Part shown: in pieces, positions 15,932 through 24,652 of the stretch | Position numbering within the stretch: position 1 is the stretch's first letter | Layout of the letters: each line of letters starts with the position of its first letter | Origin: Pseudomonadota bacterium | GTDB taxonomy: Bacteria > Chloroflexota > Ktedonobacteria > Ktedonobacterales > JADMIN01 | Direction of reading: 5' to 3' | Length of the DNA stretch: 40,072 nucleotides | NCBI GenBank assembly: GCA_021324535.1 | Contig: JAJPIU010000086.1 | Location: 1-40,072, forward strand | Notes under the pieces: model-generated | Database searches by the model: none | Seen by the model: the letters and a program-made list of their open reading frames with translations, nothing else | Told to the model about the DNA's origin: nothing | Program-made: the position numbers and the translations under genes

Positions 15932-16351
15932 ACCTAACGGGGCCAGAAGGCCCCTGCCTTCTAGGCATGGGGATAAATGGCCCCACGCTTGACCACCGTT
16001 CTCGATGGATGTAGTTCTCCTGCGGACGCCGCCGAGAACTTAGGTCTCGTCTTTGCTTATCAGCCGCTCGATGACCAATAAGCATGGTTCCGACCGGCAT
16101 GACTTCTTGCGGGATGCCAAGCATCTCCCGCCACGGTGTAACATCGTATGGTACGCCGATCAGGCAAGCATCCAGACCTTCATTGACCGCCGCCAGCAGC
16201 AACAGCATAATTAGGATTGGCCCTGCGAATATCCGGCTGTCGGCCCACGGGTACCGGTATCGAGAATACGATCAAGAGCCTCCTGGTCAACCGGCTCTGA
16301 TCCATATTTGCGGATCGACCGGCGTTTGCGCACCACTTCGGAAAAGTCCAT
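15930..16351 (-). pseudogene. nitroreductase-family gene with internal deletion
   Basis: From ATG 16351 the minus strand reads a normal nitroreductase N-terminus (MDFSEVVRKRRSIRKY, then GPTAGYSQGQS) but stops after about 47 residues. In another frame, from about 16208, the C-terminal part follows: LLLLAAVNEGLDACLIG, WREMLGIPQEV, PVGTMLIGHRA and HRERW. The central region of roughly 100 residues is missing and the frames do not agree, so one FMN-binding half is lost. The final 20 residues run into hairpin DNA rather than a normal end. The intact family reduces nitro compounds or quinones with FMN and NAD(P)H. This copy should be inactive. Confidence 0.8.
15939..15984. repeat. cluster of hairpins resembling an IS200/IS605 end
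   Basis: Three inverted repeats follow one another: GGGGCC/GGCCCC with loop AGAA, TGCCT/AGGCA with loop TCT, and GGGG/CCCC around ATAAATGG. The block with TTCTAGGCATGGGGATAAAT reminds me of the subterminal hairpins of IS200/IS605 elements. No transposase is present, so at most it is a remnant. It abuts the broken nitroreductase gene. Confidence 0.35.
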
Positions 16352-16392
16352 CGCAGTTATCTCTTCTCGTTGGGTATTACTACGTGGCGCTG

Positions 16393-18075
16393 CTATTCCA
16401 CCCGCAGCGACGCCAGCTCCATATCCAGCAGCGCCGCCTCAAACGCCTCGGCGTTCATGCCAAGCTGCTGCGCAGCGCGGGTGTGGTCGTCCTCGTTCAA
16501 GCGTAGCGCCACACGGATCGCCTCTTTGCGCGCCATCGCTACGATCTCGTCGAGCGGCGCGCCCGCGCGTACCAACTCCTCCACGTCTACCACCGTGCGG
16601 CTGATCTCGCCCTGGAAGCTAATATGGTCGGGTGTGATAAGGCCACCCCCGCCCAACACGACTGCGCGCTGGATGGTGTTTTCAAGCTCGCGCACGTTGC
16701 CCGGCCAGTCATACGTCATCAGCTTGTCCACCGCCTTCTGGGTAATGCGCGCGGGCTGCGAAACGGCGCTATAGCGATGTTTATCGAGGAAGTGGTTGAC
16801 CAGCGCGGGAATGTCTTCCTTTCGCTTACGCAGCGGCGGCATCGCGATCTCGATCACGTTCAGGCGAAAATAGAGGTCTTCGCGGAAGCGCCCCGCCTGC
16901 GACTCTTCGAGCAGGTTGCGGTTGGTCGCCGCCAACACGCGCACATCCACCTTGACAGGCGCCACCCCGCCGACCCGCTCGAATTCGCGCTCTTGCAGCA
17001 CACGCAGCAGCTTCTTCTGCGTGCCAAGCGTCATCTCGCCCACCTCATCGAGGAAGATCGTTCCGTGATCCGCCATCTCGAAGCGGCCTTTATGCTGGTT
17101 GAGCGCGCCAGTGAACGATCCCTTCTCATGGCCGAAGAGTTCGCTTTCCAGCAGTGTCTCAGGCAGCGCGGCGCAGTTCACTTTGATCAGTGGGCCGTTG
17201 CGTCGGTCGGAGGCGTTGTGAATCGCCTCGGCCATCAGTTCTTTTCCGGTGCCGGTCTCACCGGTGATCAGCACGGTCGCCGGGGTACGCGCAACGCGCC
17301 CCACCAGCTTGAAGATGTCCACCATCTCCGGCGTGGAGCCGATGATGCGCTCGGTCGGATCGATCTTCACCGTGGGAGGCAATTTTTCTTCGACCTGCCG
17401 CTTGAGCCGTTCGTGGTTCAGGATGCGCTCAATGGTGAGCGGCACTTCGTCTATGTTAAACGGCTTGGTGATATAGTCGGCGGCGCCCATCTGCATCGCC
17501 TTGATCGCCAGTGTCGCGGTGGTGTACTGCGTCATCAGCACCACAGGCGTATCTACCCCGGCGGAAAGCAACTGTTGCAGAATGGCGATGCCGTCCTTGT
17601 TGGGGATACGGATGTCTAGCAGGATCAGGTCAGGGCGGCCATCGCGCCGGGTGGCCTGCTCGATCACCTCTGTGTCGTTTCTGGCTTCGCTGATCCGGTA
17701 CCCCTCAGACTCGAGCACATCACGCAGCATCGCTCGTATCTCAGGCTCGTCGTCCGCGATGAGAACATGCCCTTCCCCCGCGCCGTTCGCTTGCGCCACA
17801 GATGGCAGCGACGCAACCGTCTGAGCATCTTCTTTGGTTTGCTCATCGCGCGTCAGTTCGGCCAAACGCTCCAATCGCTCAAGCCCGGAAAGGCTTCCTG
17901 AAGGCGTCTCGCGTTGTGCTCGTGGCGCATGCGTGGCGCGCTCGGCGCGAGGCGGCTGGGGCGCGCGGGCGTCTTCGTGCGCGCCGTGGCCATTGCGTCC
18001 ATTGCGTCCATTGCGTGTGTCGCGGGTTTCATGCGCTGTATGGACAACGCGCTTGGCGTCATGGGGAGTAGGCAT
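16393..18075 (-). CDS. NtrC-type response regulator (REC-AAA+-HTH)
   Basis: A 560-residue protein. Residues 1-100 are a disordered Arg/Asn/Gly/Ala-rich lead. The receiver domain follows (about 103-220) with acidic ADDE and the phosphoacceptor Asp154 in [13 protein letters not shown]. The AAA+ domain has Walker A GETGTGKE (272-279), the loop GSFTGA (319-324) and Walker [10 protein letters not shown]. The end has [12 protein letters not shown] and a Fis-like helix-turn-helix. Proteins of this type activate RNA polymerase with sigma54. The canonical loop is GAFTGA; here Ala is Ser. The start ATG 18075 has AGGAG at eight bases. It follows the REC-kinase gene by 148 bp on the same strand, its likely partner. 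Target genes are unknown. Confidence 0.92.
   Translation of the reverse strand: MPTPHDAKRVVHTAHETRDTRNGRNGRNGHGAHEDARAPQPPRAERATHAPRAQRETPSGSLSGLERLERLAELTRDEQTKEDAQTVASLPSVAQANGAGEGHVLIADDEPEIRAMLRDVLESEGYRISEARNDTEVIEQATRRDGRPDLILLDIRIPNKDGIAILQQLLSAGVDTPVVLMTQYTTATLAIKAMQMGAADYITKPFNIDEVPLTIERILNHERLKRQVEEKLPPTVKIDPTERIIGSTPEMVDIFKLVGRVARTPATVLITGETGTGKELMAEAIHNASDRRNGPLIKVNCAALPETLLESELFGHEKGSFTGALNQHKGRFEMADHGTIFLDEVGEMTLGTQKKLLRVLQEREFERVGGVAPVKVDVRVLAATNRNLLEESQAGRFREDLYFRLNVIEIAMPPLRKRKEDIPALVNHFLDKHRYSAVSQPARITQKAVDKLMTYDWPGNVRELENTIQRAVVLGGGGLITPDHISFQGEISRTVVDVEELVRAGAPLDEIVAMARKEAIRVALRLNEDDHTRAAQQLGMNAEAFEAALLDMELASLRVE
17991..18016. repeat. 9-bp in-frame repeat in the response regulator lead
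   Basis: Nearly three copies of CATTGCGTC. On the minus strand it encodes Asn-Gly-Arg repeats in the disordered N-terminus. Confidence 0.8.
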
Positions 18076-18223
18076 GGTGAAAAACTCCTGACCAGACAGA
18101 ATAACGACGCTGGCGCCATGGCGCGCAACTTAGATACCAGGCGCCATGTGAATGGCGGAAAACTGCGCACATGGTTCAACTCTCTGGCTCGGTTGTCGAG
18201 AGATGTCGCCTGCGCTATGACGA

Positions 18224-19597
18224 TTACCCCGGCTGATCCGCCACCGAAGCGGCTGACGATGGCTCGATCGCCTCATCCTCGGCCAGCGGAAGCGAAATGG
18301 TAAAGATGGCGCCCTGTGCGCGTTCATCGTTGCGGTTACTCACATCGAGGATACCCTCATGCGCCGCGACGATGCCACGGGTGATATACAGCCCCAGACC
18401 GCTGCCCGACACCTCGCTGCTGCGCTCTTGCAGGCGCGTGAACGCCTCGAAGATACGCTTTCGCTCCGCCTCAGGGATACCCACACCATAATCGCCAACG
18501 CTGATATGGGCATAGGCGTCGTCACGCCAGACCCTCACCTCGATGGGGCCGGGCGGTGATGAATACTTGACAGCGTTATCCAGCAAATTGCGCACAGCCT
18601 GGCTGATGCGGTCACGATCCACCAGCGCATAGATTGCCTCGTCCGGGCGGTCTATGGTCACTTTGTGGTCATGGGTTGACGCAATGAATTGCTCCACCAG
18701 TTCGGCCACCAGCGCCGCCACATCCTGTCGGGAGCGTTTCAAGGTAAACTGGCCGGTGCTCAGGCGCGTCGCAGTTTGCAGATCGTCTACCATACGATTG
18801 AGACGGAAAGCGTGTTCGACAATGATGTCCATATACCGTTCGCGACTTTCCTGCGTGGAGGTCGAGCGACGCGCAAGCTGGGCGTAGTTGATGATCGGGT
18901 TAAGCGGGCCGCGCATCTCGTGAGCCACCATCGCCACAAAACGGTCGTGCTGCTCTTGCGTGCGCTGCAACAACTGGTTGGCCTCATCAAGCGCGGCGAC
19001 ACGTTCGCGCAAATCGGCGGTCGCTTGTTCCACCTGGCGCTGGAGCTTGCGATTGAAGTTTGTGACCTGCCGGTGAGCCTCTTCAAGCTCACGCACACGC
19101 GCCGCCAGGTCGCGTTCCAGGCGGCGACGCTCCAGCGCGCGACCCACCGTGATGCGCAGTTCGTCGCGATCCACCGGCTTCACCAGATAGCCATAGGCGC
19201 CCGCGCGCAAGGCATGCAACGCCGATTCAAGCGTGGCGTAGCCGGTCAGCGCGATAAAAGTGGCGCCGGGGGCCAGCTCCTGCGCGCGCGTCAGCATATC
19301 CACCTCAGGCGCGTCGCTCAACCGCAGATCGGTCAGGATGATGTCGAAAGTCTCCTCGTGCATGAGCGCATCCGCATCGGCGGTGGTGGTGGCAAGCCGC
19401 ACGGTATAGCCATCCATCCGCAACACTGCCCCAACCGCAACGCCAGTGGTGTCGTCGCCAACGACCAGCATGCGCGGCGCCTGTTCGCCATCATGCGCTG
19501 GCCGCGCCGCCGCAGTTCCAGGCGTCGTGGTTGTCTGATCGCTCGCCCCATCGTCTTCTTTGATAGCGTTGGGGTTCTGCTCCTGGGCAGTATCCAT
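18224..19597 (-). CDS. hybrid REC-histidine kinase
   Basis: A soluble 457-residue kinase. The N-terminal receiver domain (about 43-155) has the phosphoacceptor Asp in FDIILTDLRLSDAPEVD and the Lys in YLVKPVD. A long coiled coil (about 158-220) leads to the HisKA domain with the phospho-histidine in VAMVAHEMRGPLNPIINYA. The ATP-binding part has NLLDNAVKYSSPPG (N box), VGDYGVGIP and GSGLGLYITRGIVAAH. No transmembrane helix is seen, so it senses inside the cell, probably by receiving phosphate from another kinase. The ATG at 19597 has AGGGA six bases upstream and is better than the GTG three bases earlier. It precedes the NtrC-type regulator and likely phosphorylates it. Confidence 0.92.
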   Translation of the reverse strand: MDTAQEQNPNAIKEDDGASDQTTTTPGTAAARPAHDGEQAPRMLVVGDDTTGVAVGAVLRMDGYTVRLATTTADADALMHEETFDIILTDLRLSDAPEVDMLTRAQELAPGATFIALTGYATLESALHALRAGAYGYLVKPVDRDELRITVGRALERRRLERDLAARVRELEEAHRQVTNFNRKLQRQVEQATADLRERVAALDEANQLLQRTQEQHDRFVAMVAHEMRGPLNPIINYAQLARRSTSTQESRERYMDIIVEHAFRLNRMVDDLQTATRLSTGQFTLKRSRQDVAALVAELVEQFIASTHDHKVTIDRPDEAIYALVDRDRISQAVRNLLDNAVKYSSPPGPIEVRVWRDDAYAHISVGDYGVGIPEAERKRIFEAFTRLQERSSEVSGSGLGLYITRGIVAAHEGILDVSNRNDERAQGAIFTISLPLAEDEAIEPSSAASVADQPG

Positions 19598-19748
19598 CAC
19601 TTTTCCCTCGTTTGCTTTAGCTGGGGGACTCTCACGCGCTTTTCTTCTTTACTATTGTACGCCATCGTCAGCGATTGCGCAGCAGGTAAGGACGTTTTTC
19701 GCCAGGAGTGTCAAGCGAAGGGCGCCCCTGGCGGCATTCTCTTTCTGG

Positions 19749-19757
19749 TGCTATAGT
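19749..19757 (+). promoter_or_regulatory. extended -10 promoter of the glutamate dehydrogenase gene
   Basis: TGC-TATAGT is an extended -10 element (TGn before a five-of-six -10 box). There is no clear -35 box. It lies about 140 bases before the chosen start codon and so leaves a leader that can fold. Confidence 0.4.
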
Positions 19758-19840
19758 GCTAGTGCAAGCGAAAACGAGAGTGCGCTGTGAGGGCACGCTG
19801 GACTGAACAGAACTGGCCACGCTCCTGTGAGCGCCTGTAA

Positions 19841-19884
19841 GCCCAATGGTGGGCTATGTCATGTTGAAGCGTACCATTGGGTAC
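19841..19884 (+). promoter_or_regulatory. leader with mutually exclusive hairpins before gdhA
   Basis: A perfect 9-bp inverted repeat pairs CCCAATGGT (19842-19850) with ACCATTGGG (19873-19881). Each arm can instead form a local hairpin: GCCC/GGGC (19841-19854) and GTACC/GGTAC around ATTG (19871-19884). The ribosome site GGGAGG starts only four bases later. Confidence 0.4.
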
Positions 19885-19898
19885 GCAGGGAGGCTTTT

Positions 19899-21173
19899 GT
19901 GGCAGTGCAAAGCGTAGTGCAGACACGGGGACAACGAAATCCTTGGGAGATGGCGCAGGCGCAATTTGACGCCGCTGCCGACCGTCTCAAGCTCAATGAT
20001 GACCTGCGGGCGATCTTGCGTGAGCCGAAGCGTGAACTGATTGTTCACTTCCCAGTGAGAATGGATAACGGCGCCATCCGCACGTTCACCGGCTATCGCG
20101 TCCAGCACAATACCAATCGCGGCCCGGCCAAAGGCGGCATCCGCTATGACGCGCATGTCACGCTGGACGAGGTGAAGGCGCTGGCGATGTGGATGACCTG
20201 GAAATGCGCGGTCGTCAACATTCCCTTTGGCGGCGGGAAGGGGGGCGTGATCTGCAATCCCAAAGAACTGAGCGCAGCCGAGCTTGAGCGCATGACACGG
20301 CGCTATGCGACGGAGATTGCGGTCATCATCGGCCCACACAGCGACATACCGGCCCCCGATGTCAACACAACTCCCCAGGTGATGGCCTGGATCATGGATA
20401 CCTACTCCATGCACCAGGGCTATACAGTTCCAGGGGTCGTGACGGGCAAACCACTTGCCATCGGGGGAAGCGAAGGCCGGATGGAAGCGACAGCGACCGG
20501 CGTGTTGGCGACGGTCGAGATGGCAGCAGCCGACATGAAGCTGCCGCTGAAAGGCGCCCGCGTGGCGATACAGGGCTTTGGGAACGCTGGCGCAATTGCC
20601 GCGCGTCTCTTCCACGCCAAAGGATGCGTCATCGTAGCGGTCAGCGATACACAGGGTGGTATCTACGATAAGAACGGGCTTGATCCCGCGCGCGTGCTTC
20701 GCCACAAGCAGGAACATGGAACAGTGGTTGGCTATGGGAATGCGGAGAAGGTGAGTATTGAGGGGGTACTCGAGGTTCCCTGCGATATCCTGATTCCGGC
20801 TGCGACCGAGAACCAACTGACCAGCGAAAATGCGCCAAAGATACAGGCGCGGCTGATAGCCGAAGCGGCCAACGGGCCCACGACGCCTGAGGCGGATCAG
20901 ATCCTCTTCAAGCGGGGCGTGCGGGTGATTCCCGACATTCTAGCCAACGCCGGCGGAGTGACCGTGAGCTACTTCGAGTGGGTGCAGGACTTGCAGAATT
21001 ATTTCTGGGCACCCAGCGAAGTAGGAACGAAACTCAATCAGGTGATGACACAGGCGTATAGTGAGGTGGCGAAGCTGGCCCACGACAAACGCTGTGACAT
21101 GAGGACGGCGGCGTATATGCTGGCCATTGGGCGTGTTGCGGAGGCAACCCAACTGCGCGGCCTCTATCCCTAG
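19899..21173 (+). CDS. gdhA: Glu/Leu/Phe/Val dehydrogenase, probably glutamate dehydrogenase
   Basis: A 424-residue amino-acid dehydrogenase of the usual size for bacterial and archaeal GDH. The active-site signature IPFGGGKGGVICNP is at about 108-121 (catalytic Lys114), with GPAKGGIRYD before it, PAPD at about 151-154, and GFGNAG (226-231) as the NAD(P) loop. It interconverts glutamate and 2-oxoglutarate plus ammonium in the cytoplasm. I start at GTG 19899 with GGGAGG five bases upstream; a GTG at 19905 is also possible. An in-frame ATG at 19827 would add residues that do not fit the family and would cover the hairpin leader. Residues before PWEMAQAQFD look normal for this group. The coenzyme preference cannot be told. 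A strong terminator follows. Confidence 0.93.
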   Translation: MAVQSVVQTRGQRNPWEMAQAQFDAAADRLKLNDDLRAILREPKRELIVHFPVRMDNGAIRTFTGYRVQHNTNRGPAKGGIRYDAHVTLDEVKALAMWMTWKCAVVNIPFGGGKGGVICNPKELSAAELERMTRRYATEIAVIIGPHSDIPAPDVNTTPQVMAWIMDTYSMHQGYTVPGVVTGKPLAIGGSEGRMEATATGVLATVEMAAADMKLPLKGARVAIQGFGNAGAIAARLFHAKGCVIVAVSDTQGGIYDKNGLDPARVLRHKQEHGTVVGYGNAEKVSIEGVLEVPCDILIPAATENQLTSENAPKIQARLIAEAANGPTTPEADQILFKRGVRVIPDILANAGGVTVSYFEWVQDLQNYFWAPSEVGTKLNQVMTQAYSEVAKLAHDKRCDMRTAAYMLAIGRVAEATQLRGLYP

Positions 21174-21209
21174 TGGGGAGTGGGAGTGGCTGGAGGTTGT
21201 TGACTATCG

Positions 21210-21244
21210 GCAGGCGCGCCGCTAGCGGCGCGCCTGCTTTGTTG
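21210..21244 (+). terminator. strong intrinsic terminator after gdhA
   Basis: A 13-bp GC-rich perfect stem (GCAGGCGCGCCGC and its complement, 21210-21237) with TTTGTT after it. It lies between converging genes and may work for both directions, though the T-run favours gdhA. Confidence 0.8.
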
Positions 21245-21248
21245 CGCC

Positions 21249-22865
21249 TCAACTCACCGGGCGCTCGCCCAGCGTCACCTTGATAGTCAACTGGGATGAT
21301 CCGCGCACAACTGTCAGCGTGATCTGCGTCCCCGGCGCCTGCTCGAAGACGGCGCCCGCCAGATCGGTCTGGCTGGTGATCGCAACCCCGTTCACCGCAG
21401 TAATCACATCGCCCTGCTGAATGCCTGCCTGTTGCGCAGGGCTGACGCCATTGGCGTCGCTGGCGAAGCCCGTCACCATCACGCCACTCTGCGCCGCATT
21501 GCTGCTTGCCGTGACATCCTGCCCTGCGACACCCAGGAAACCCTGGCCGCTATGGAGCAGTTTGCCATACTCGATCAACTGGTTCGCGACATAGGCGACA
21601 CGGTTCGAGGGGATGGCAAAGCCGATGCCCGTCACGGTTGTCCCAGTTGACGTACTCGAAGCGCCAAGCGTGGGGATGCCGATCAACTGGCCTTGCAGGT
21701 TCACCAGCGCGCCCCCGCTGTTGCCCGGATTGATCGGCGCGCTCGTCTGCACGAGGCCCGTCAGCACACTCGTCACGCCGCCCTGGCCCTCGCTCTCACT
21801 ACGATTCAGCGCGCTTACAATGCCCAGCGTCGAGGTATCCTGTAGGCCCAATGGGCTGCCCAGCGCGACGGTAAACTCGCCCACCGTCGTCTGGCTAGAG
21901 TTTGCGAGCGGCAACGCAGGCAGGTTTGTCGCGTTGATCTTGATCACAGCCAGATCATCCTGCGCGTCCTGCCCGACGATCTGCGCGCCATACTGCTTGC
22001 CGTCGGCCAGTGTGACGGTGAAACTACTGTAGCCGCTCACCACATGATCGTTCGTGACGATGGTTCCGTTGCTGCGGATGATCACGCCTGAGCCAATCGC
22101 CTCACCATTCCCGCCAACGCTGGTGATCTCCACCACCGACGGCTCTGTCTTCTTGATGACATTCTCCACAGCCTGTTGCAAATCCTGTGCGGATTGCGAG
22201 GTCACAGCGCCCGACATGGAACCGCTCTGGTTGACAGTAGTGATCGGCCCTGTCGTAGATGATGATGATCCTGCGCTGCGCGAGCCGACGCCCACGCCAA
22301 CGGCATAGATGCCTACCAGCAAGATCAACAGCAACACAGCAGCCAGTGCGCCAGCCACGATACGCCAGCCACGCCGCCCGGCCACCTGCTGACGAAGCGC
22401 ATCCAGGCGCGGGGAAAGCAGCGGGCGTGTGGGCGTCGCCGCTTTGGGGGGCGTGGGGGGCATCATCGGCCCAGAGACACGCTTGACGCCCTGCGGCGGG
22501 TAGCCGTAGCCATACGATCCCAGAACCGGCGCACCGCCCCACGACGAGGGATACGGTGGAAAGCCCGCGTAGGGCTGAGAAGGCTGATAGGGCTGATAGG
22601 GTTGGTAGGTATTTGGCGTGTTGGTGTTTTTTGTGCTTGTCATTTGTGGGGTTTGTGGGGTTTGTGGGGCGCCGGTCGTCCAGAACGAGGCGTCGTCAGC
22701 GTCATCGGTGGCGAAGCCGCGCGGCTCGGCGGGGAGCAGAATCTGCCCGCTTGGCGCCTGTTCGGCATTGGCGCCATTTGCTGTGTCTGTAGTATTTGCT
22801 GTGTTTGTGGTTTGATCGGACTGCATCGGCGAGCCAGATGGTGGAAGTGTTGTCGAGTTTGTCAT
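21249..22865 (-). CDS. htrA: HtrA/DegP-type serine protease with PDZ domain
   Basis: A 538-residue membrane-anchored trypsin-like protease. Residues 1-165 are a cytoplasmic lead rich in Asn, Thr, Pro, Gln and Tyr (YQPYQPYQPSQPY). A single helix is at about 169-191. The protease domain has His274 in VTNDHVV, Asp304 in QDDLAVIKI and Ser383 in NPGNSGGALV. One PDZ domain (about 442-535) ends the protein, with GIQQGDVITAVNGVAI. Such proteases cut or refold damaged exported proteins. ATG 22865 has GAGAGGA about ten bases before it. It lies 122 bp downstream of an OmpR-type regulator/histidine kinase pair on the same strand, an arrangement known for envelope-stress control (compare CssRS-HtrA of Bacillus). 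Direct repeats in the gap may be the regulator's site. Confidence 0.94.
   Translation of the reverse strand: MTNSTTLPPSGSPMQSDQTTNTANTTDTANGANAEQAPSGQILLPAEPRGFATDDADDASFWTTGAPQTPQTPQMTSTKNTNTPNTYQPYQPYQPSQPYAGFPPYPSSWGGAPVLGSYGYGYPPQGVKRVSGPMMPPTPPKAATPTRPLLSPRLDALRQQVAGRRGWRIVAGALAAVLLLILLVGIYAVGVGVGSRSAGSSSSTTGPITTVNQSGSMSGAVTSQSAQDLQQAVENVIKKTEPSVVEITSVGGNGEAIGSGVIIRSNGTIVTNDHVVSGYSSFTVTLADGKQYGAQIVGQDAQDDLAVIKINATNLPALPLANSSQTTVGEFTVALGSPLGLQDTSTLGIVSALNRSESEGQGGVTSVLTGLVQTSAPINPGNSGGALVNLQGQLIGIPTLGASSTSTGTTVTGIGFAIPSNRVAYVANQLIEYGKLLHSGQGFLGVAGQDVTASSNAAQSGVMVTGFASDANGVSPAQQAGIQQGDVITAVNGVAITSQTDLAGAVFEQAPGTQITLTVVRGSSQLTIKVTLGERPVS
22642..22669. repeat. 9-bp in-frame tandem repeat in htrA lead
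   Basis: Three near-exact copies of GTTTGTGGG. On the minus strand it encodes Pro-Gln-Thr type repeats. A second, degenerate repeat at about 22570-22612 encodes YQP units and a third at about 22780-22812 encodes Thr-Ala-Asn units. Confidence 0.85.
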
Positions 22866-22934
22866 TGCGCGACGTCCTCTCTGATGATGTGCGTGCGTGT
22901 TGAGTGCAGTGTGGTGTTTCCGCTCACACCAATC

Positions 22935-22969
22935 ATCTTAGCTAGCCGCGATTGAAGAACCATTGAAGA
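22935..22969 (-). promoter_or_regulatory. candidate OmpR-type binding box and -10 of htrA
   Basis: ATTGAAGA occurs at 22951 and again at 22962, an exact 8-bp direct repeat with 11-bp period. On the minus strand it sits where a -35 box should be, in front of a TAAGAT -10 (22940-22935). No good -35 is present, as expected for a promoter that needs an activator. OmpR-family regulators bind such paired repeats; one is encoded next door. Confidence 0.45.
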
Positions 22970-22987
22970 CAGATGTGAAATTTCTTA

Positions 22988-24616
22988 TCATACCGATGGC
23001 GCGGCGGCTGGCAGGGTGAGCGTGGCCGTCAGCCCCTTGCCCACTTCGCTGGCGAAGGTAAGTGTCCCCTTGTGCGTCTCGACGATACCCCGCGCGATTG
23101 CCAACCCCAATCCGGCGCCGCCCATCTCGCGCGAACGCGCCTTATCCACCCGATAGAACCGCTCGCTCAATCGTTTGAGATGCTCTGGCGCAACGCCCGG
23201 CCCGTTGTCGCTGACGGTCAACGTCGCCTGACTTCCAGCGCGCGCCACCCGTACAGTCACTGCTCCGCCCGCTTGCGTATATTTAATGGCGTTATCCACC
23301 AGGATCAGCGCCGCGCGTTCGAGCAGAGCGCGGTCGCCCACCACAAGCGCAGGCTCGCTGGTCGGCTGGGTCAAATTGGTCAATCGAATATCACGCTCGC
23401 TGGCAAGCGCCTGCGCCCGGCGAATCGTCTGGCTTGCCACGTCGCCGAGATCGATCAGATCATGCTCGACGGCCATTGAGCCTGCGTCCAGCCGGGCCAG
23501 CGTCAGCAGATTCGTGGTGAGGTCGCTCATGTGCGCCGTCTCGTCCACGATGTCTTCGAGCAGTTCGGCGTCGTCCGGCGGGAGGCGCTTTCTTCCACGG
23601 AGCAGCACTTCGGCGTCGGCTCGAAGCAACGTGAGCGGTGTGCGCAGTTCGTGGCTGGCGTCGGCGATAAACTCCTGTTGCCGCTCGATAGCCAATCGGG
23701 CGGGCGCCATCGCCCGCTGCGCCAGCAGGAAGCCGCTCACTGCCGCGCCCAGAAGCGTCAGTGTGCCAACGATCAGCAGCGCATAGAGGAGGTCATGTAG
23801 CGCGTCGAGCTGGCCCTGGATGGGCATGCCAACCATCACGACGCCAAGGATGGCGTTTTTGACAGTGGGGTCTTGCACGACAAGCGCATAGCGTTGTATC
23901 TGGCCCATGCCATTATCTGCCTCTACCCGATCTGTCGCCGCGCCACTGGAACTGTTGAGCGCGGCTTGCGCTACTGAGGTACTCATGTAGAACGGTTTCG
24001 GAATGCTAAACGGGTGATAGATATATTCGCCAGCAGCGGTAAAGCAGACAATATAGGGTACTTGCTGGGTAATGTCGGGCATAGTTGGGCAGTAAGAGCG
24101 CGGATCACTCCCATTGAAATGGGAGCCTATACCAAAACTTTCGCTCGGCGTATGTATGCCCGGTTGGTCACTCGGATCGGGCGCACCATATTGCACCTGA
24201 TGGCGCCAATCCTGAGCGATTTCCTGGGCGCTGCTGGTGAGCGTGGTGGTGATGGGGTTCATCAGGGCATATTCTGTCCCCTGATACAGCCCTATCCCGC
24301 TGATGAGCAGCAACAGCGCCAGCGCGCCACAATACCACAAGGTCAGCCGCCGCCAGATGCTGGAAAACATTGCCTCGGAGGGATCATGCGAGCGGGGCGC
24401 ACGCGCCAGCAAAGATCGTCCCCGATGCCAGAGTGAGACCAGCCAGCCACCCAATCCATCCAGCCAAAGAACAACGACAGTCCACCATGCGCGCGCTGTC
24501 TCCTCCATCCGCTGCGCCCACTTGTGTGGTTGGCTGGCTGGTATAGGGGATGGCGCGCCAGGAGTTTCATCTAGGGCGCTTTCTGGTTCGTATTCTGTTT
24601 CCCTGGAAGGCAGCAT
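22988..24616 (-). CDS. membrane sensor histidine kinase (OmpR-type system)
   Basis: A 542-residue kinase. After an unusual cytoplasmic lead of about 90 residues there are two helices (about 92-112 and 276-298) enclosing an external sensor domain of about 160 residues with no motif I recognise. The HisKA motif is FIADASHELRTPLTLLRADA with His322. The ATP-binding part has LVDNAIKYTQAGG, VSDNGPGVAPEHL, and GAGLGLAIARGIVETHKG. The lead holds a hydrophobic Trp-rich stretch (WWTVVVLWLDGLGGWLVSLW), possibly a membrane-associated helix. ATG 24616 has AGGA at about ten bases. It follows its regulator gene by 36 bp and precedes htrA. It probably senses envelope conditions; the ligand is unknown. Confidence 0.92.
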   Translation of the reverse strand: MLPSRETEYEPESALDETPGAPSPIPASQPHKWAQRMEETARAWWTVVVLWLDGLGGWLVSLWHRGRSLLARAPRSHDPSEAMFSSIWRRLTLWYCGALALLLLISGIGLYQGTEYALMNPITTTLTSSAQEIAQDWRHQVQYGAPDPSDQPGIHTPSESFGIGSHFNGSDPRSYCPTMPDITQQVPYIVCFTAAGEYIYHPFSIPKPFYMSTSVAQAALNSSSGAATDRVEADNGMGQIQRYALVVQDPTVKNAILGVVMVGMPIQGQLDALHDLLYALLIVGTLTLLGAAVSGFLLAQRAMAPARLAIERQQEFIADASHELRTPLTLLRADAEVLLRGRKRLPPDDAELLEDIVDETAHMSDLTTNLLTLARLDAGSMAVEHDLIDLGDVASQTIRRAQALASERDIRLTNLTQPTSEPALVVGDRALLERAALILVDNAIKYTQAGGAVTVRVARAGSQATLTVSDNGPGVAPEHLKRLSERFYRVDKARSREMGGAGLGLAIARGIVETHKGTLTFASEVGKGLTATLTLPAAAPSV

Positions 24617-24652
24617 TGACTTCGTCCTGTTCGTCTGCCGGCATTGTCCATA

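Noticed and set aside
19654-19714. TTGACA (19714-19709) and TACAAT (19659-19654) as a promoter of the REC-kinase gene
   Set aside because: The boxes are 49 bases apart and cannot pair; each lacks a good partner box.
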